Shown here: positions 27,401 to 40,036 of the stretch, piece after piece
Layout of the letters: the number at the start of each line of letters is the position of its first letter
Position numbering within the stretch: the stretch's first letter is position 1
NCBI GenBank assembly: GCA_005281725.1
Contig: SSBO01000010.1
Span: 676,461-740,460 of the forward strand
Source of the DNA: Wuchereria bancrofti
Lineage: Eukaryota > Nematoda > Chromadorea > Rhabditida > Onchocercidae
Length of the DNA stretch: 64,000 nucleotides
Direction: 5' to 3'
Notes under the pieces: generated by a model
Told to the model about the DNA's origin: nothing
The model's database searches: none
What the model saw: only the letters and a program-made list of their open reading frames with translations
Made by a program: the position numbers and the translations under genes

Positions 27401-30400
27401 AGGTTCAGGTGCTGATATAAGTGTAGAAATGAACAGTAAAACTCTGAAACTGTTGACACGAGTCATACATATGGTTGGTATAGTTTAAGATGTTAAGTTC
27501 CATTTTACATGACGCTGTGTGTCTTAACATGCTAGGAAGTTTTTTTTTTTTTTCTTTTGACTTGGAGGACAGATATAACAAAAAAAAATTGCACTCGTAA
27601 AAATGAAATTAGTCAGTGCTATTAATCACATACTTGTTGAAGTCAAATAAGTAAGTATCTAAATTGTTCGTGCACATACTACGCATTAAATGAGTAAATA
27701 TGGATAGCACTTGTTCTGATTTATTAACTTATTGGTTTAAAATATATATTCTAGGTTTAAAATATTCTCGATTTAGTTGATGCATAGTTCAACATCTTCC
27801 AGACTGATCTTACGGGACGTTCACTGAAAGAATTTATTCATACCAATGATTACGAAGAATATATAAGCTGTGATACTGGAGGTGCAATCGATCGTGGAAG
27901 TGGTCGAGTCCATACATTGCGAATGAAATCAGTAATTAGTCCACGAGGAAGAAATTTAAATCTCAAAAATGCTCTGTTTAAAGTAAGTTTTAATTGAAGT
28001 AATAGATGCTGACATTAATTATTAGACAAAAATATTTTTCAAATCCAGATTTTTTTACTGCTTATTGAAACCGTCTTGAGGTTTGACTTCATCTTAATTA
28101 AATTGATTGGTTGTGTAGATTTTTTGTGGTCGTCAGTCATGGAAACAATGAAATTAGCATATTCTGGAAAGAATGTGATATTAACGTTTATGTTTTTTTC
28201 TAAATGTTTATAGCTTTATAAATGATGAATGTAACAATGAAAAAGCTTTTCGAAATCATAAGTTAATGAATATGGCATAGGTAATTGCTGTCATTAATGG
28301 TCATTTTAGTGAGTGATTGGAAGATACAAGTTTTCGCCATTATGGGTAAGGTTTTGGTTTTCATAGGTTCTGAGAATTTGAAATTTTAAGTTCTATTTGG
28401 ATTTCTTAGCCAGTCGTTTGCTACATTCGCTCACTGTGTGCGGACAATGGACGTGTTCGTGTCATACAAGCTAGTGCGCAACCAGCTGGACAGGGTAGTA
28501 GTGTTTTTACAACCTCAAGAAGTACCGATGTACGAAATGGTACCTACATGACACGGCATACCTATGATATGAAATTTTCATATGTCAGTGAAAGGTTTAT
28601 AATTTTGCATATATTTATGATACATTTAAGAGTTTCACAGTTAATAGTAATTAAAACATAAAAATTGGTTGGAAATAATGAAGTTATACTTTTTGGAACA
28701 AATTTATTATCTTTGATATTTCTGTTTTCTGAACGTAAACTGTTATAGTTTAAGATATTGCAACCTCAATTCATGTTTCATTATGTTGTAGGCTCAACAA
28801 CACATTGTCGGAAAGTGATGCATTTTAGTATATTCGAACAAATATAACACTTGTATAAATTCTAAAACAGCAATTTAAAAAAAAAATATGGGCATCTTAT
28901 GAATTATTAGTAGAAGAGAATAATTTTTCTTTAGGAATTAAATTTGAATCCATTCACCACAAATTAAGACGAAACGCCAACCACACTTTTACAGCACTAT
29001 TTTTTTTTGAGTTTTAATTATACACCATTCTTTTAAGTTTCAACTATATTCTGCGTCATGAAGCTCGTTCTTTAATGGGTACGTCGTTTTACAATTTGGT
29101 TTATCCGGCTGATCTTAACGTAGTGGTTGTTTCGATACGTGAAATGCTCACAAAAGGTCACACACGGACACCGTATTACCGTTTGATTGGTCTTAATAAA
29201 TCAGTATTGTGGGTACAGACTGAAGCGACTATCGTTAATCATACGGCAAAAGGACAAAAAGGACAATATATCATCTGTGTACACCAGTTAATTGGGTTAG
29301 TATTTAAATTTCAAGTCTTTACATGTTTTCCCGCGAAAATTTTATGGAGAATTTTATTTTTCAATATATAAAACACTTCATATTGTGTGCTTTTATCTTT
29401 CGTTATTTCGAATAGTTTTTTCTTGGGAATTAAACTTGAATCATGTTAGTTGCATTCTCGTTTATGTTATTTCAATTAAAATTTTTAAATGAAATCGAAT
29501 TTGTTGGTGGAAATTAGGCATAATAAAATCACAAATATATTTGTTGCTTGAAATATAGTATTCTGATAAGACGAAAGATTAAAGTTTATTTAATAAATCT
29601 AATCTGAATAATACTAAACTAAATAAAATAATGAGAGCCTAAGAATCCAAAGGTACTTTTATGCAGCAGGTTGGATTAAATCGGCAATAAGTGATAAGTT
29701 TCCTAAGTGTTTTATGTTGGCGAATTGAATCTTGGTGGGATATTGCTGGGATTTTAAAATTTTGATATAAAAGTCGATTTATCATCCTTTAAGAGAACAA
29801 GCGATCCGTTAATATCTGTGAAACATTCGTTTAGCTCTTTATTTATAGAGCAACTGTCAATTTTAGATGAGGCATTCTGTCCAAGACATTTAACTTACTA
29901 AAAAACTTTAGTCGCTACTAATTACATCCATTCACACAAACTCAATTGTATTCGTAGGAGCCAAAATTATGATGCAGAAAATTTGGTGGAATAAAACTGT
30001 AAATACAGAATATCTAGGAAACGTCAAAATCTAATTTTTTAATAGAAATTAAAATTTTTGTTATTTACTATATAAACTTAGATGTCTTTAAATGTTAAAA
30101 TTAAGTATAAGTTTGTCATTTGGTATATTTTCATTGATACTGCAATGAATCTCTTTATATCCATGAAATCATGTTTTTTTATCAAAATCACCGTGTTATC
30201 TTTAGCACCCAAAGTGAACGGGATTCATTCATAAACGGAAAGAAAAGTTATTCGACTTTAATGCCAATAAAGCAAGAAATGGCAGAAAGTTCAGGTATGT
30301 TACTTTCTTTCCTTTCTTTTTAGTTTTTATAGTTTTGTCGCATTTATGAATTGAAATTTTTTAGAGCAAATAATATTAGAACAAAGCAAAATTATTTTGC

Positions 30401-33400
30401 TGCGAATGATTATTTGATACTCCAGTCTTACTGCTCATTTTTTCCGTTCTTTAAAAAATCAAGTAACACATGGTCTAAAAGTTTTTTGTTTTCACTCTCT
30501 TACGAGAAATAAAATTAATAAAGTTTGGAACAAACCATAAAGATTCCTATAATCATTAGTATAACGAGAAGGTTAAATGCACTGAACTGAATTATGAATG
30601 ATTTATTAGTTGATGGTTCATTTTATTATCTCAGACTGTAAACCTCTGAGCAAATGATGATTAAATACGTACTACAATAGATTATAATATGTTAGCATTC
30701 TTTAATCTAATGGTATCAATACTACTGGTTTAATGAATTATTGACAAATGCATGGAAGTTAATTAAAAATTAATGCATGAAAAGATTTCCAAATCTTTCA
30801 AATAAGTGGTTAGCCTTAGTATGACCTTATTGTCGTCTTAGGATGAGACTTAATCTCGTTTATGTTTTTACTTTTTATACCTTACTCATTAGTCATATTT
30901 AAGTAGAAAAATCTTTACAGAGCCAGTGAGGAGCAGTTATAATGAAGTTTTACAATGGCTTTTTCGTGCTCAACAACGTAGCAAATCTCCCCCAGGAACG
31001 TTGCTTTTTCGAACTGAAAGCAATAAAAGTATGCTTCAGTTTTTTTTTCCGTAAGATTTTTTTCCGGTGAGTGTTTACACCTTCCACTTTTAACATCAAT
31101 AATGATATTACAATTATTGCAAAGCATAGATTTTTATGTCCAAATGCACGGATATGTTTTTAAAATTAACTATATTTCTTACCAGACTAGAAGAGAGGTG
31201 TGATTTAATACCTGTAATATGTCAGAAAAGGATGCATGATAAAGTATTTATAATCAACCCGTTTTGTGTTTTCTTTTTTCTCAGTGAGCTTTATTAAGTT
31301 ATGATTTATTAAGAATACATTTTTGGATAATTTTCCTGAGATTTTCGTGACATTCCTTCAACTTTCCATCAAAATTTTCTCAGAGTGCTGTTCAGAAATT
31401 GATACATTTTCCGATTTCCAAGGTTTAGATTTTTTTTATATTTATTTTTTTTTTTGATTCAGTTTTTGTCAAAAGTGACTCTGGACGTTTTTTCTTTTTT
31501 AGATCGTTCTGAATACAACGGTCAATCAACAAGATATACGGCAGCACGAGTCGAAACCATCAATTATAGTACAAAAAATGGTATTACAGTGTCGGGTACA
31601 GCCGATTTTGGTCATAAAAATACTCCGAGCATTTCGCTTGTACATGACGGTTTGTTTCTAACTATTCGAATATTTTCTGTTATCACTTTTAACTCTTAAA
31701 TAACCATCTGATTTTGTTGTGTAAACCATGTACCAATATGTTGTTTGTGCACTGGTCCAACACTAATTTTGAAATCTTCGTTAAATTCGTATAAATAAAA
31801 TTTCTGTGTCCTGAAAATAAGAGCACTGGGGCTTTTGCCGTAGGTGGAAACAGTTGTCATTCTGTTAAATCCTATATTGGTTTATTTTCATCATCAGTTC
31901 TTTCGTTGCGTGTCTTTATTTATACTAAGTTTTTATTGAAATTTATTTATTTAAGTTTGTGAAAGTTTGTATTTAAAGTTTCCGAGAAGTTTAGCAAATG
32001 GATGAGTTGGAAACGATGAGTTTTTCGATCGGTAATATAAGCAGTCTCGAAGTCAGTTTTTGGATCTGTTGCAAGATATTGGCAATTTTACACGTTATGT
32101 TGAATTTATTCATTCGAATTTTCTAAATCTTTTTTCAGAGGAGGAAGGAGGAGAATTCGATCGATTTGCTACTGAAGTTGACCGATACCGATTACGAACA
32201 AACAATATACAAACAAATTGTGGCGAGGGAGTGTCTAATGGAAATACGCGTGATTGCACTACTCTTTGCTTTCAATCTGATTTTTCAGAATCCTCAACAG
32301 CAAGTATTCTTAACGCTGCACTGTTACCCACGGTTTCAGGAACCGGTAATAGAATTTTTATTCTTCTAAAATATTTACCTGTTCTCCTATATCATCACTT
32401 CTTTCAAATGCACACCCGAGAGTGATGTCATAAGATTGAACATTTGCTGCTTGCGAAATATTCCGAAGTGCATAGAAGTTTGGTACTCCTCCTCGTATAA
32501 CCTAATCTGATTAAATCGGACAGGTCAGCTCAACTGCTGAACTGTGTTACGAGTCTCTTCGTATAGTAACTCTCAAAAAGCATATTTTAGGTGGGTCACA
32601 CGGTTACTAAACGATTTCTTTTTTTACATTTGGCCCGGGAATTTGGTGACGAGGTCATCTAACATTAACCTGCTTGATAATTGCTCCTTTTTTACAAAAC
32701 TTTGTTAGTAATTTAGAACGAACTATAAACTGAACATCCCCAAAACTGCTTGCATTTTTCGAAACAAACTGATAAAATTCATATCTCATTATTTGGAGAT
32801 TTTTTTTTTTTTGAAAATTAAGTAAAAAGAATGTTTCATAATGTAAGTAGAATATGGGATGATGAATGATAGAGGTTTTGATAAATTGCTCACACAAAAG
32901 CAAGGACTAAAGCATAGAAAATTTTATAATTGTAGATATATATTTACTACCACAAAGTAACATTACCAGTGGTTCAACAACTCTTACTGGAACCGAACGA
33001 AGCCCAATCAGTTTATCTACTACCAGTGCTCAGCATACTCGTTCCTTGACTTCATACGACCCTTATCTTAGCAGCAATTTCACTGCTGTTACAACAACCT
33101 CTTCACTTGCTCTCAACAATAATTCTATCCACACACAGTCAAACCTGTCCACAAGTTCGATGAACTGTATTACAGAAACCCCGCGAGTTGTTCATAATAA
33201 AGAAAATGGTGATAGTGGTAAGTGAAAATATCACTGTTTTAAATTTCTTTAGGGATTAGTAGATTTCTTCGGCGTAACATGTTTTAAGAATATACTCGAT
33301 ATTGCTCACTTATTGCTGCCACCTCATTTTAAATAAAATTTGTTTTAGATACGACAGAAACTATTGACGAGTGGCAGATGTTTGCACCATTCGTGGCCCA

Positions 33401-34094
33401 TGATGACATAATGCAACTATCAACAGACTTGCAGGGTCTCTTGCCAGAATTTAACTTTGTTGATTGGATACCATCAGATCCGGCACCACTGCCAAGTTTG
33501 CCCGCTGAAGAAAGAGTATGAAAGAAAATTTGTCAAAATTGGAAGTATAAAGGGAAAAGAGAATATTAAACGTTCGTAGAGATGAGCTGAGAAAAGCTGA
33601 AAAAAGAAAGAGCAGTGGATTAAATTGAAAGTAGGATTGATACTGGAATAAAAATTTCTATGTACTTAAATTCTTCATTAACATTAGTTCTAAAATTGCT
33701 TTCACTTGATTTTTTTTATGACGTTTTAGGGTATGAAACTATTGGGAAATGTATCAATACCAAGGCAAATAACATTTGATCGATCGAACATGTATGCAAA
33801 TTCTAGCATTTCACTCATTTCAAAACCAAATTCTTTCGGTCTTACTGGTTAGTTTATTTGATCATTTGAACATTTGGAATCTCAAAAGCAAAGCTAGATA
33901 TAAATTCTTCTTCAGCTACTTCGTGGCGCCAATTACAGCAGCAATATCAGCAACGCCATCAAGAGAATATGAATACCGGAGCAACAGCAGCAACACAATG
34001 GCTAGAAGTAGAACTGACAGCAACATGTACCCGACCTAACGATTGTCCAGCTGGATTGTTGCATCGAAATAATTCTACAGCTCCTATGCAATAA
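24438..34094 (+). CDS. Hypoxia-inducible factor alpha (bHLH-PAS transcription factor), complete
   Basis: Oxygen-regulated transcription factor of the HIF-alpha class, expected to pair with an ARNT/AHA-1 partner in the nucleus. Exons: 24438-24487, 25870-26060, 26587-26738, 27803-27982, 28410-28594, 29038-29295, 30206-30294, 30921-31028, 31503-31649, 32139-32345, 32936-33217, 33349-33515, 33730-33847, 33916-34094. All joins use GT/AG and keep frame, giving 770 residues. Residues 20-80 form the bHLH (basic part [15 protein letters not shown]), about 82-190 PAS-A, and about 235-340 PAS-B ([12 protein letters not shown] then LWVQTEATI, close to HIF1A). The middle is Ser/Thr/Asn-rich. Residues 623-641 match the oxygen-dependent degradation motif, with Pro630 as the presumed EGL-9/PHD target, but WxxFAP replaces LxxLAP. 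The first exon was chosen because its ATG and GTAAGT donor fit the bHLH exon phase exactly. The exon 2 donor (GTACAT) is the weakest call. The C-terminus is Gln-rich. Confidence 0.94.
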
Positions 34095-35897
34095 TTGCCA
34101 AAAGTTTATCCTCGAAATTATTGCAGTAATATAGATTTGAGCTTTTATTGCAAATCTTGTAATATACATATTTGTATTTGATGTTAGCATAATTTAGTTC
34201 AATATTACTCATTACTCGCTGCTGTGGAGGACTTGAAACTTTCGGCATGTTTTTCCTGTTCAGGTTGGTTTTTTCACATAATTTATAAAATAATATTTTA
34301 AAAAAAATTATAGTAAAATAATATGTAATGATTGTTCGATTTTAAGTCCTCCGCATGAAACGCTTTCCTGCCGTTTTATTACTGATTTTTGCCACTGTCA
34401 GTCTCTTTTCCACGGGTTGCCTTTGGTTACCATTATTACTTTCAAAAAAAAAAAAAATGTTGAAAATGTGTTAGGATATTTCTTGTTTTGAAATAATCAA
34501 AAGGTTTCGGGTATCGATTACCGGTTCAGATATTGTGAAATTTTCTGCACATATCTAAGACTCTTCATTTAAGATTCTATCCCTTCTATCTCAAGCTTGG
34601 TTTCGTAAATTGTTGAAGACATAGATAACATGTGTATTTTTTTTTTTTTTGAAAATGTTTGCTTATTCAGTTTGGTCTTATTTTTTCGGGTTCTTATTTT
34701 TCGCGTTTCCGTTCCATCTTTCTCTTTCAAGTGCATCAAAATCTTTCATTCAACAATTTCAAAAATGTATAACTTTTTTTTCATCTTTGTTTTATCCTGG
34801 TCCAGTTTGATTCGGTATCAGTGAATGGTTCTTAATAGTGCATGTTTAATATTTTAAGTTCGGTTCTTCGTTTTTCTTTCATTTTTCTCTTTTAACCGGG
34901 TAGTATATAAGTTATATTTCTTTCTTTGTCATTTTTTCAAGTTTTAATTAGTGAGGTTGTTTGTCTGAATTTCTTCAATGAATACTTCAGTTTTGCTGTT
35001 ATCATTCTTGTTATTCGTTGGGTATAGCAAAAAATATTGGAATATCAAATTATAAGCAGCAGGTGAGAGCATTCTCAATTTATTATGGGTGTTGTATAAT
35101 TTTGAAAATTCTTCCACCGGAAAAAATCTTAAAGTTTTTTCAAGATTTTTTCTTATCAAAAACTATAGTTTTTAATGGCATTCGATTTCACAGATGATTT
35201 CATTTACTAATAGTCCAGTAATATTTGATATAGCTGACAGTTTCCCGGTGTTAGCCGAATGGTTTATTTTATGCATTTTTGTTTTAATTGAGAAAAAAGT
35301 AAATTTCAAATTTATTCTTGTTTCATTTATCTGCTATACCCAGCATATAGCTCAGCCTTGCACATTTTTCTTAAGTTGTCAGTTTATCGAAGTTGTTATT
35401 TTTCCATCAACTAATCTGCATTTTTTTTTTTTTTTTTTTTGAAGAAAAAGAAAACTAATGTAATTATTCATTTGTTATGTAAAGAAGAGAAGTATTGCAA
35501 TAGTATCCATAGCATCAATTATTTTGTCAAATTTTATTGTTGAAAATCTTTCATATCCGGTATTTATGGATTTATCATACACATAGATCCGGTTTACCTC
35601 AAAGAAATTTTTGTTTTTGTGTTCGTTTGTTTCTTCATCCATATATTCTTGCTGAAATCAGCGAATAAAATGTTTCGTTAGCAGTTCACTGTGCCTTATT
35701 TGCATTCTCGTCATTATGCGCGAAAATGTTTTTTTTTTTTAGTTTTTGAATTCATAGAAATCAGCTTTTTCCTGGAGCATTCTACTGTTAAATATTGAAG
35801 TTGGTAGTTTGGCAAGTCCATAATTCCAGAATTTCTTTTTTTTTAGCCTCAGATTTTATGTGGAGTAAAAAAAAAGGAAAAAAGCTAGGCGGTTGGA
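34095..35897. other. Spacer between hif-1 and the methyltransferase gene
   Basis: T-rich intergenic or 3' untranslated sequence. No open frame looks coding. An AATAAA occurs near 35666 and long T runs near 34630 and 35420. An AG acceptor with a T-rich tract lies about 50 bases before the next start codon and could serve trans-splicing, but no spliced leader can be seen from genomic DNA. Confidence 0.4.
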
Positions 35898-38800
35898 ATG
35901 CGATATTGTGTTACAGTGGGTCGAGGTATGGAACCGTTTGTGAAGAAACAATTGGAACAAATTCAGGTAATCCCTACCAACACTTCCCGGAAGTGAGATA
36001 AGAGGTTGATGACAAGGAGATGCTTCGATGGAGATAAGGTAGATTCGTGTAAGGTTCAACTTGGCTGAGACATTATCCAGAAAACCAGTGATCTAAATTA
36101 GTAATACAGGAATTAGAGAGTACACATGTTGAAATATTGATATTAGATCACGTCCGGCAAGCCATTCCGTGATACTCAAGTGAAATTGTTACCAATTTTT
36201 CTGACCAAACGAATTATTTTGTTATTCTGATATCACTGATGTTAATAGCAACGAGATATAATAATACTGATTATTGATGAAGTATAGATTAAGATTAATA
36301 GAATATAATACTGCTATCAATAAATCATTTTTGACTTCTAAATATCTTGAAAGAAAATAACTGCAATGTTTTCAGGATGTAAAGATTGATGGAACTATTA
36401 TAGAAGGTAAAGTGCTGTTTGATGCAAGTAACTTCAATAAATTGTGTAATTTACGATGTGCCGAAAGGTTGTTCTTGGTAGCAGCTTATGAAATGATCGA
36501 TTGCAGCTGGAACAAACGACGTAATTAACATAATCTTTCATTATTTTATTGTGTTATCATTGCGAATATATATGTACTGGATATTTTCCTGAATAAGAAT
36601 AATTCATGCTCATAATTATACATAATTTTGAATACTCCGTAATTTCGCTGTTTTTAAGAACTATTCGATAAGCTATTCAGCTTGTGTGATAGGAATTCCT
36701 TATTGAATTCCACTTGTGAAACAGCTTTCAATTGTTTGCTTTCTTATGGAGAGCCAACACAGAGCAGAACTTTCCGTGTATCACTCAAAGCAACTGGGAA
36801 ATGGCGTCGAAAAATTGATATTGAGGTATTCTAGTAGGAAATAGATGTTTATGAATATTTTTTGTCTTAAATTTGATTATTAAAACCTTAGTCTTTTTTA
36901 CCAATCACTTTTAGCTGTTATTTGACGTTATTCATAAAATTAGATCTGTATTGGATCCATGATAAAACAACCTGGAATTCTTTGTCCATAACAGACTTTA
37001 CTGACTCTCTCATTTTTGTTTTTCAGAGAATGAAGTCATTCATAACATTCTTTAATACTTCCTCTACTGTGTGCCAAATTTATCGTATGCTAACGTGTAG
37101 AGAAAATTATTTATACCACTTGTTAAGTCAAATATTTTGATAAATCATACGAATTAATGTGAAATTTTAACTTTAATTCTACAGAAACTTTCTACAAGTA
37201 TCGCTCGTCGTATTAAGCAGATGTCTGGTTTCAACAGTTCAGTTCATTTTACTGCTATTGAAATTTGTATACATTTGTCGGAAAAGTACATCTTCATTGG
37301 CATACCAATCACTCGGTTAGTATGATAACTGAATGTTTTTCTCATTTTAGAGAGTAACATGAAAAAGAAAAAAATCTAATTTCAAACTACTTTGATGCGT
37401 TTCATTTCAGAATATTTCCTTACTTCGTCTTGAACGAATATTTTTAAGAGCAATATTGCATGAGACTTTACACATTCTTTTATTTGCATAGTTTAGCACT
37501 AAGGACAGTATATAACTCGAGATTTTCACTAATTACTCTTCAAATTGCAGAGAACGTTTATCGAAGCGACGTTATTTGCTGAACAATTCACTACGTTCAA
37601 CTGTTGTGGATGCAATGTTATCTATGGCGAACATTCAAGATGGTGACATTATTGCTGACCTGACCTGTGGTTCTTCTTCTATCTTGTTGCAAATTGCACA
37701 CGATTTTCAGGATAAGGAAAATTATTTTCTCACTTTTTCTTAAAAAAAAGGTAAATTAAGAAATTGTGTTATTCAGTTAGTCATTTTGAAGTGCAATTCT
37801 TTCAGTAATACAAATGATTTCATGAAAAGTTTTGCTAATTAAAACCATTTGAACAGGATAAGAGTTTCTGAGACTGAAATCTTTGAGAAATTAACCCTTT
37901 TGTTCTGCTCCATATCGCAAGTATAGTCTTGCTCTAATTATTAAGAACAAAAGAGAGCGTTGTCATCTTTTATCCCATTTCTTATGTAGATTTTCCATTA
38001 TTTTGTAAATAATATTGTTCGTTTTTGGAATTTTGTACTTTTAGGTTTTTCTTTTGGGTATTGATTTCTCTTGGGATGCTTTACAACAATCGTTGAAAAA
38101 TGTGGATTACTTGCGAAAAACTGACAATGCAGAACCATCAATTGACCTACTTTGCATGGATTTATCTAACAGTTGAATTGTTTTTTTTTATTTTTTGCTA
38201 CTTTTTTCTTACTAGTGATTTATCTACGACTACATTAGTTAGGATATCTGCTTAATCTGTCTCATTTTAAGCTTTATTGATGGCTTAAAACGTTCACCAT
38301 TAAGTGGCCAACGTTCGGCCATGTTCAGGTAGTTTAATCAGTGCTTTCTAAAATATGTATCGCCGTGATTTGGTATTTTCTAAATCATTTCCTTAATATT
38401 TACTATTCTCGGTAAACTACTGCGAATATAAAACTCCTTTTCACTTATTACAGGTTTCAGATTCAAAATATTTCTATGTTAGTATATGTTTTTTCCTATG
38501 ATCAGTATGACATTTTAGATTGTTTGAAGTATGCAATGGTTGATCATATTATATCAGATATTCCCTTTGGTCAGCAATATGGAACGGATCAGTCTGCCTT
38601 GTGGACTTTGCAACGTATTTGTGACATCTTTTCAAAGCATGTTTCTTTCCTAATTTTTCTCCTCAAATTTTGTGGAATTTAAGGGAAATTTCACTCAGGG
38701 GATAAGTGAAACTAATTGTCTTACTAAATGATTATTTGAATTACCGATGTAGGACAGTTATAGACTACATAGCATGAAATATAAAACTTTTATTTATTTC

Positions 38801-40036
38801 TTCATCAAATCACCGAACTGTGATAATTTTGATGGACCAATTATTGGTGTAGTGTACATCTGCTCCATAAATTGTTTCCGTAGAGAAGCTACGTTATCAA
38901 TTGTGAAATCAGTGCACATAATCAATCCTAGAGGACAATTACCGATGAAAATAGAATTAAAAGACTGGAAAATATACATATATATATATACATATATATA
39001 TGTAAACGGTGGAAAAAAAACATCGATAAAGTTGTCAACTTTTTTTTTATTAAGAATATCACTGATTTGAAATTGATTCGAGAGGAAAAGCAGTTTTGTT
39101 CTTGTTTGTTTAAATTATATTGGAGAGTAACTTATGGGTGGAGCCAAATCCAAAGTAGGCAAGTAAGCTTATTTAGCTCTGTTTGGCCATTACCACATAT
39201 CGAGATCGATATGAGTCGAACGGGACAGCAACATTTATTCGTAATTCTTTAACTGCATAGTGAGTGTAAGAAGTGTTGAACTGAACGAAAAATAAAGTAA
39301 TGGATGATTTGTTGGAGCTAAAATTTGCTCTAAATTATGCAGATTCAATCTGAATTGCCCTTTTTTACTAAAAACATCTATGTTTCCAACTTCTTTTAAT
39401 TTATTATTTTATTGATTACTTGCTGTTTAAGGAGATATGAAGGGAATTTGTTTGTTGAGACAAAAACAATCTTGTTTTATAGTTGGGTTAGTTGACAAGG
39501 AAGAGGCTCAGATGGGATGGAATTATGAGTGAAATTTTTGTTTGACTAGCGATTTATTCTTCCATCTGTCCATAAAAAGTATTAATTCTTTCTTTAAAAA
39601 ATAAGAAAACCATTTTATAGTTCATACAACATTCAGATATATTAAATTTAAATAAATAAAGCAGTAAATATAAAAGTTGTGGAAATACACGAAATATAAA
39701 ACTCCAATTTGTGTCTTATCTTTCAGCTTAATTTACATATTAAATAACATACGAATGTAAATCGCAATTATAATTATTATTTTGTATAAGTATCATCATT
39801 ATGAAACTATGATAATTAAGCAAACTTGTTTAATTAGTAATATTCAACCAATCATTTGCAGCTGTAGCAGTAGCAGTAATAGTTATATTTCCACAGCAAT
39901 ACTATTGATCTCAGCTATGCATCTGCCATCGTTAAATAACATGCTGAAATTGCCAGCACGTTTAAAACAACATTATCCAATTTCGCTTGGCACAACACAA
40001 GCTGTTATTGTCCTTCTTGCTAATGATAGAGAATGA
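35898..40036 (+). CDS. THUMPD2-like RNA (guanine-N2) methyltransferase, 3' part unresolved
   Basis: Expected to be an S-adenosylmethionine-dependent RNA methyltransferase with a THUMP RNA-binding half. Human THUMPD2 methylates U6 snRNA; transfer of that role is inference. Exons with closing phases: 35898-35966, 36376-36520, 36659-36825, 37185-37315, 37551-37710, 38045-38171, 38519-38640. The start MRYCVTVGRGMEPF resembles the THUMPD2 N-terminus (CTAGRGLEPF). GKVLFDASN...CAERLFL follows at about residues 33-56. SAM-binding motif I is ADLTCGSSS (about 206-214) and catalytic motif IV is SDIPFGQQYG (about 279-288). A likely last exon is 39862-40036 (YPISLGTTQAVIV, similar to the THUMPD2 C-terminal strand), but the exon or exons between 38640 and 39862 were not found. 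The 37710 donor is abnormal (CAG then GATAAG). An antisense gene may lie between 38794 and 39280. Confidence 0.82.
38794..39280 (-). CDS. Candidate nested antisense gene, last two exons
   Basis: On the minus strand, exon 39280-39194 (29 codons) follows an acceptor ending TTTCGTTCAG and ends at a GTAATG donor. Exon 38964-38794 follows ATATTTTCCAG, stays in phase, and ends at TAA overlapping AATAAATAAA, a polyadenylation-like signal. The joined 85 residues look like ordinary protein (for example KELRINVAVPFDSYRSRYV and DNVASLRKQFMEQM), but I recognise no family. No upstream exon with a start codon could be fixed; LKDKTQIGVLYF near 39730-39695 is a weak possibility. It would sit in the unresolved 3' part of the THUMPD2-like gene. 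Chance is possible, because AT-rich DNA gives many short frames, though two phased exons plus a tail signal is more than usual. Confidence 0.35.
38968..39003. repeat. (TA)n-rich tract
   Basis: A short ATATATACATATATATATACATATATATA-type tract. It lies just outside the acceptor of the antisense exon and inside the putative intron of the + gene. Confidence 0.85.

Noticed and set aside
39067..39252. Plus-strand frame ending PHIEIDMSRTGQQHLFVIL as the methyltransferase C-terminus
   Set aside because: The opposite strand has a better exon with acceptor, donor and phase, and the exon at 39862-40036 resembles the THUMPD2 C-terminus more closely; not fully excluded.
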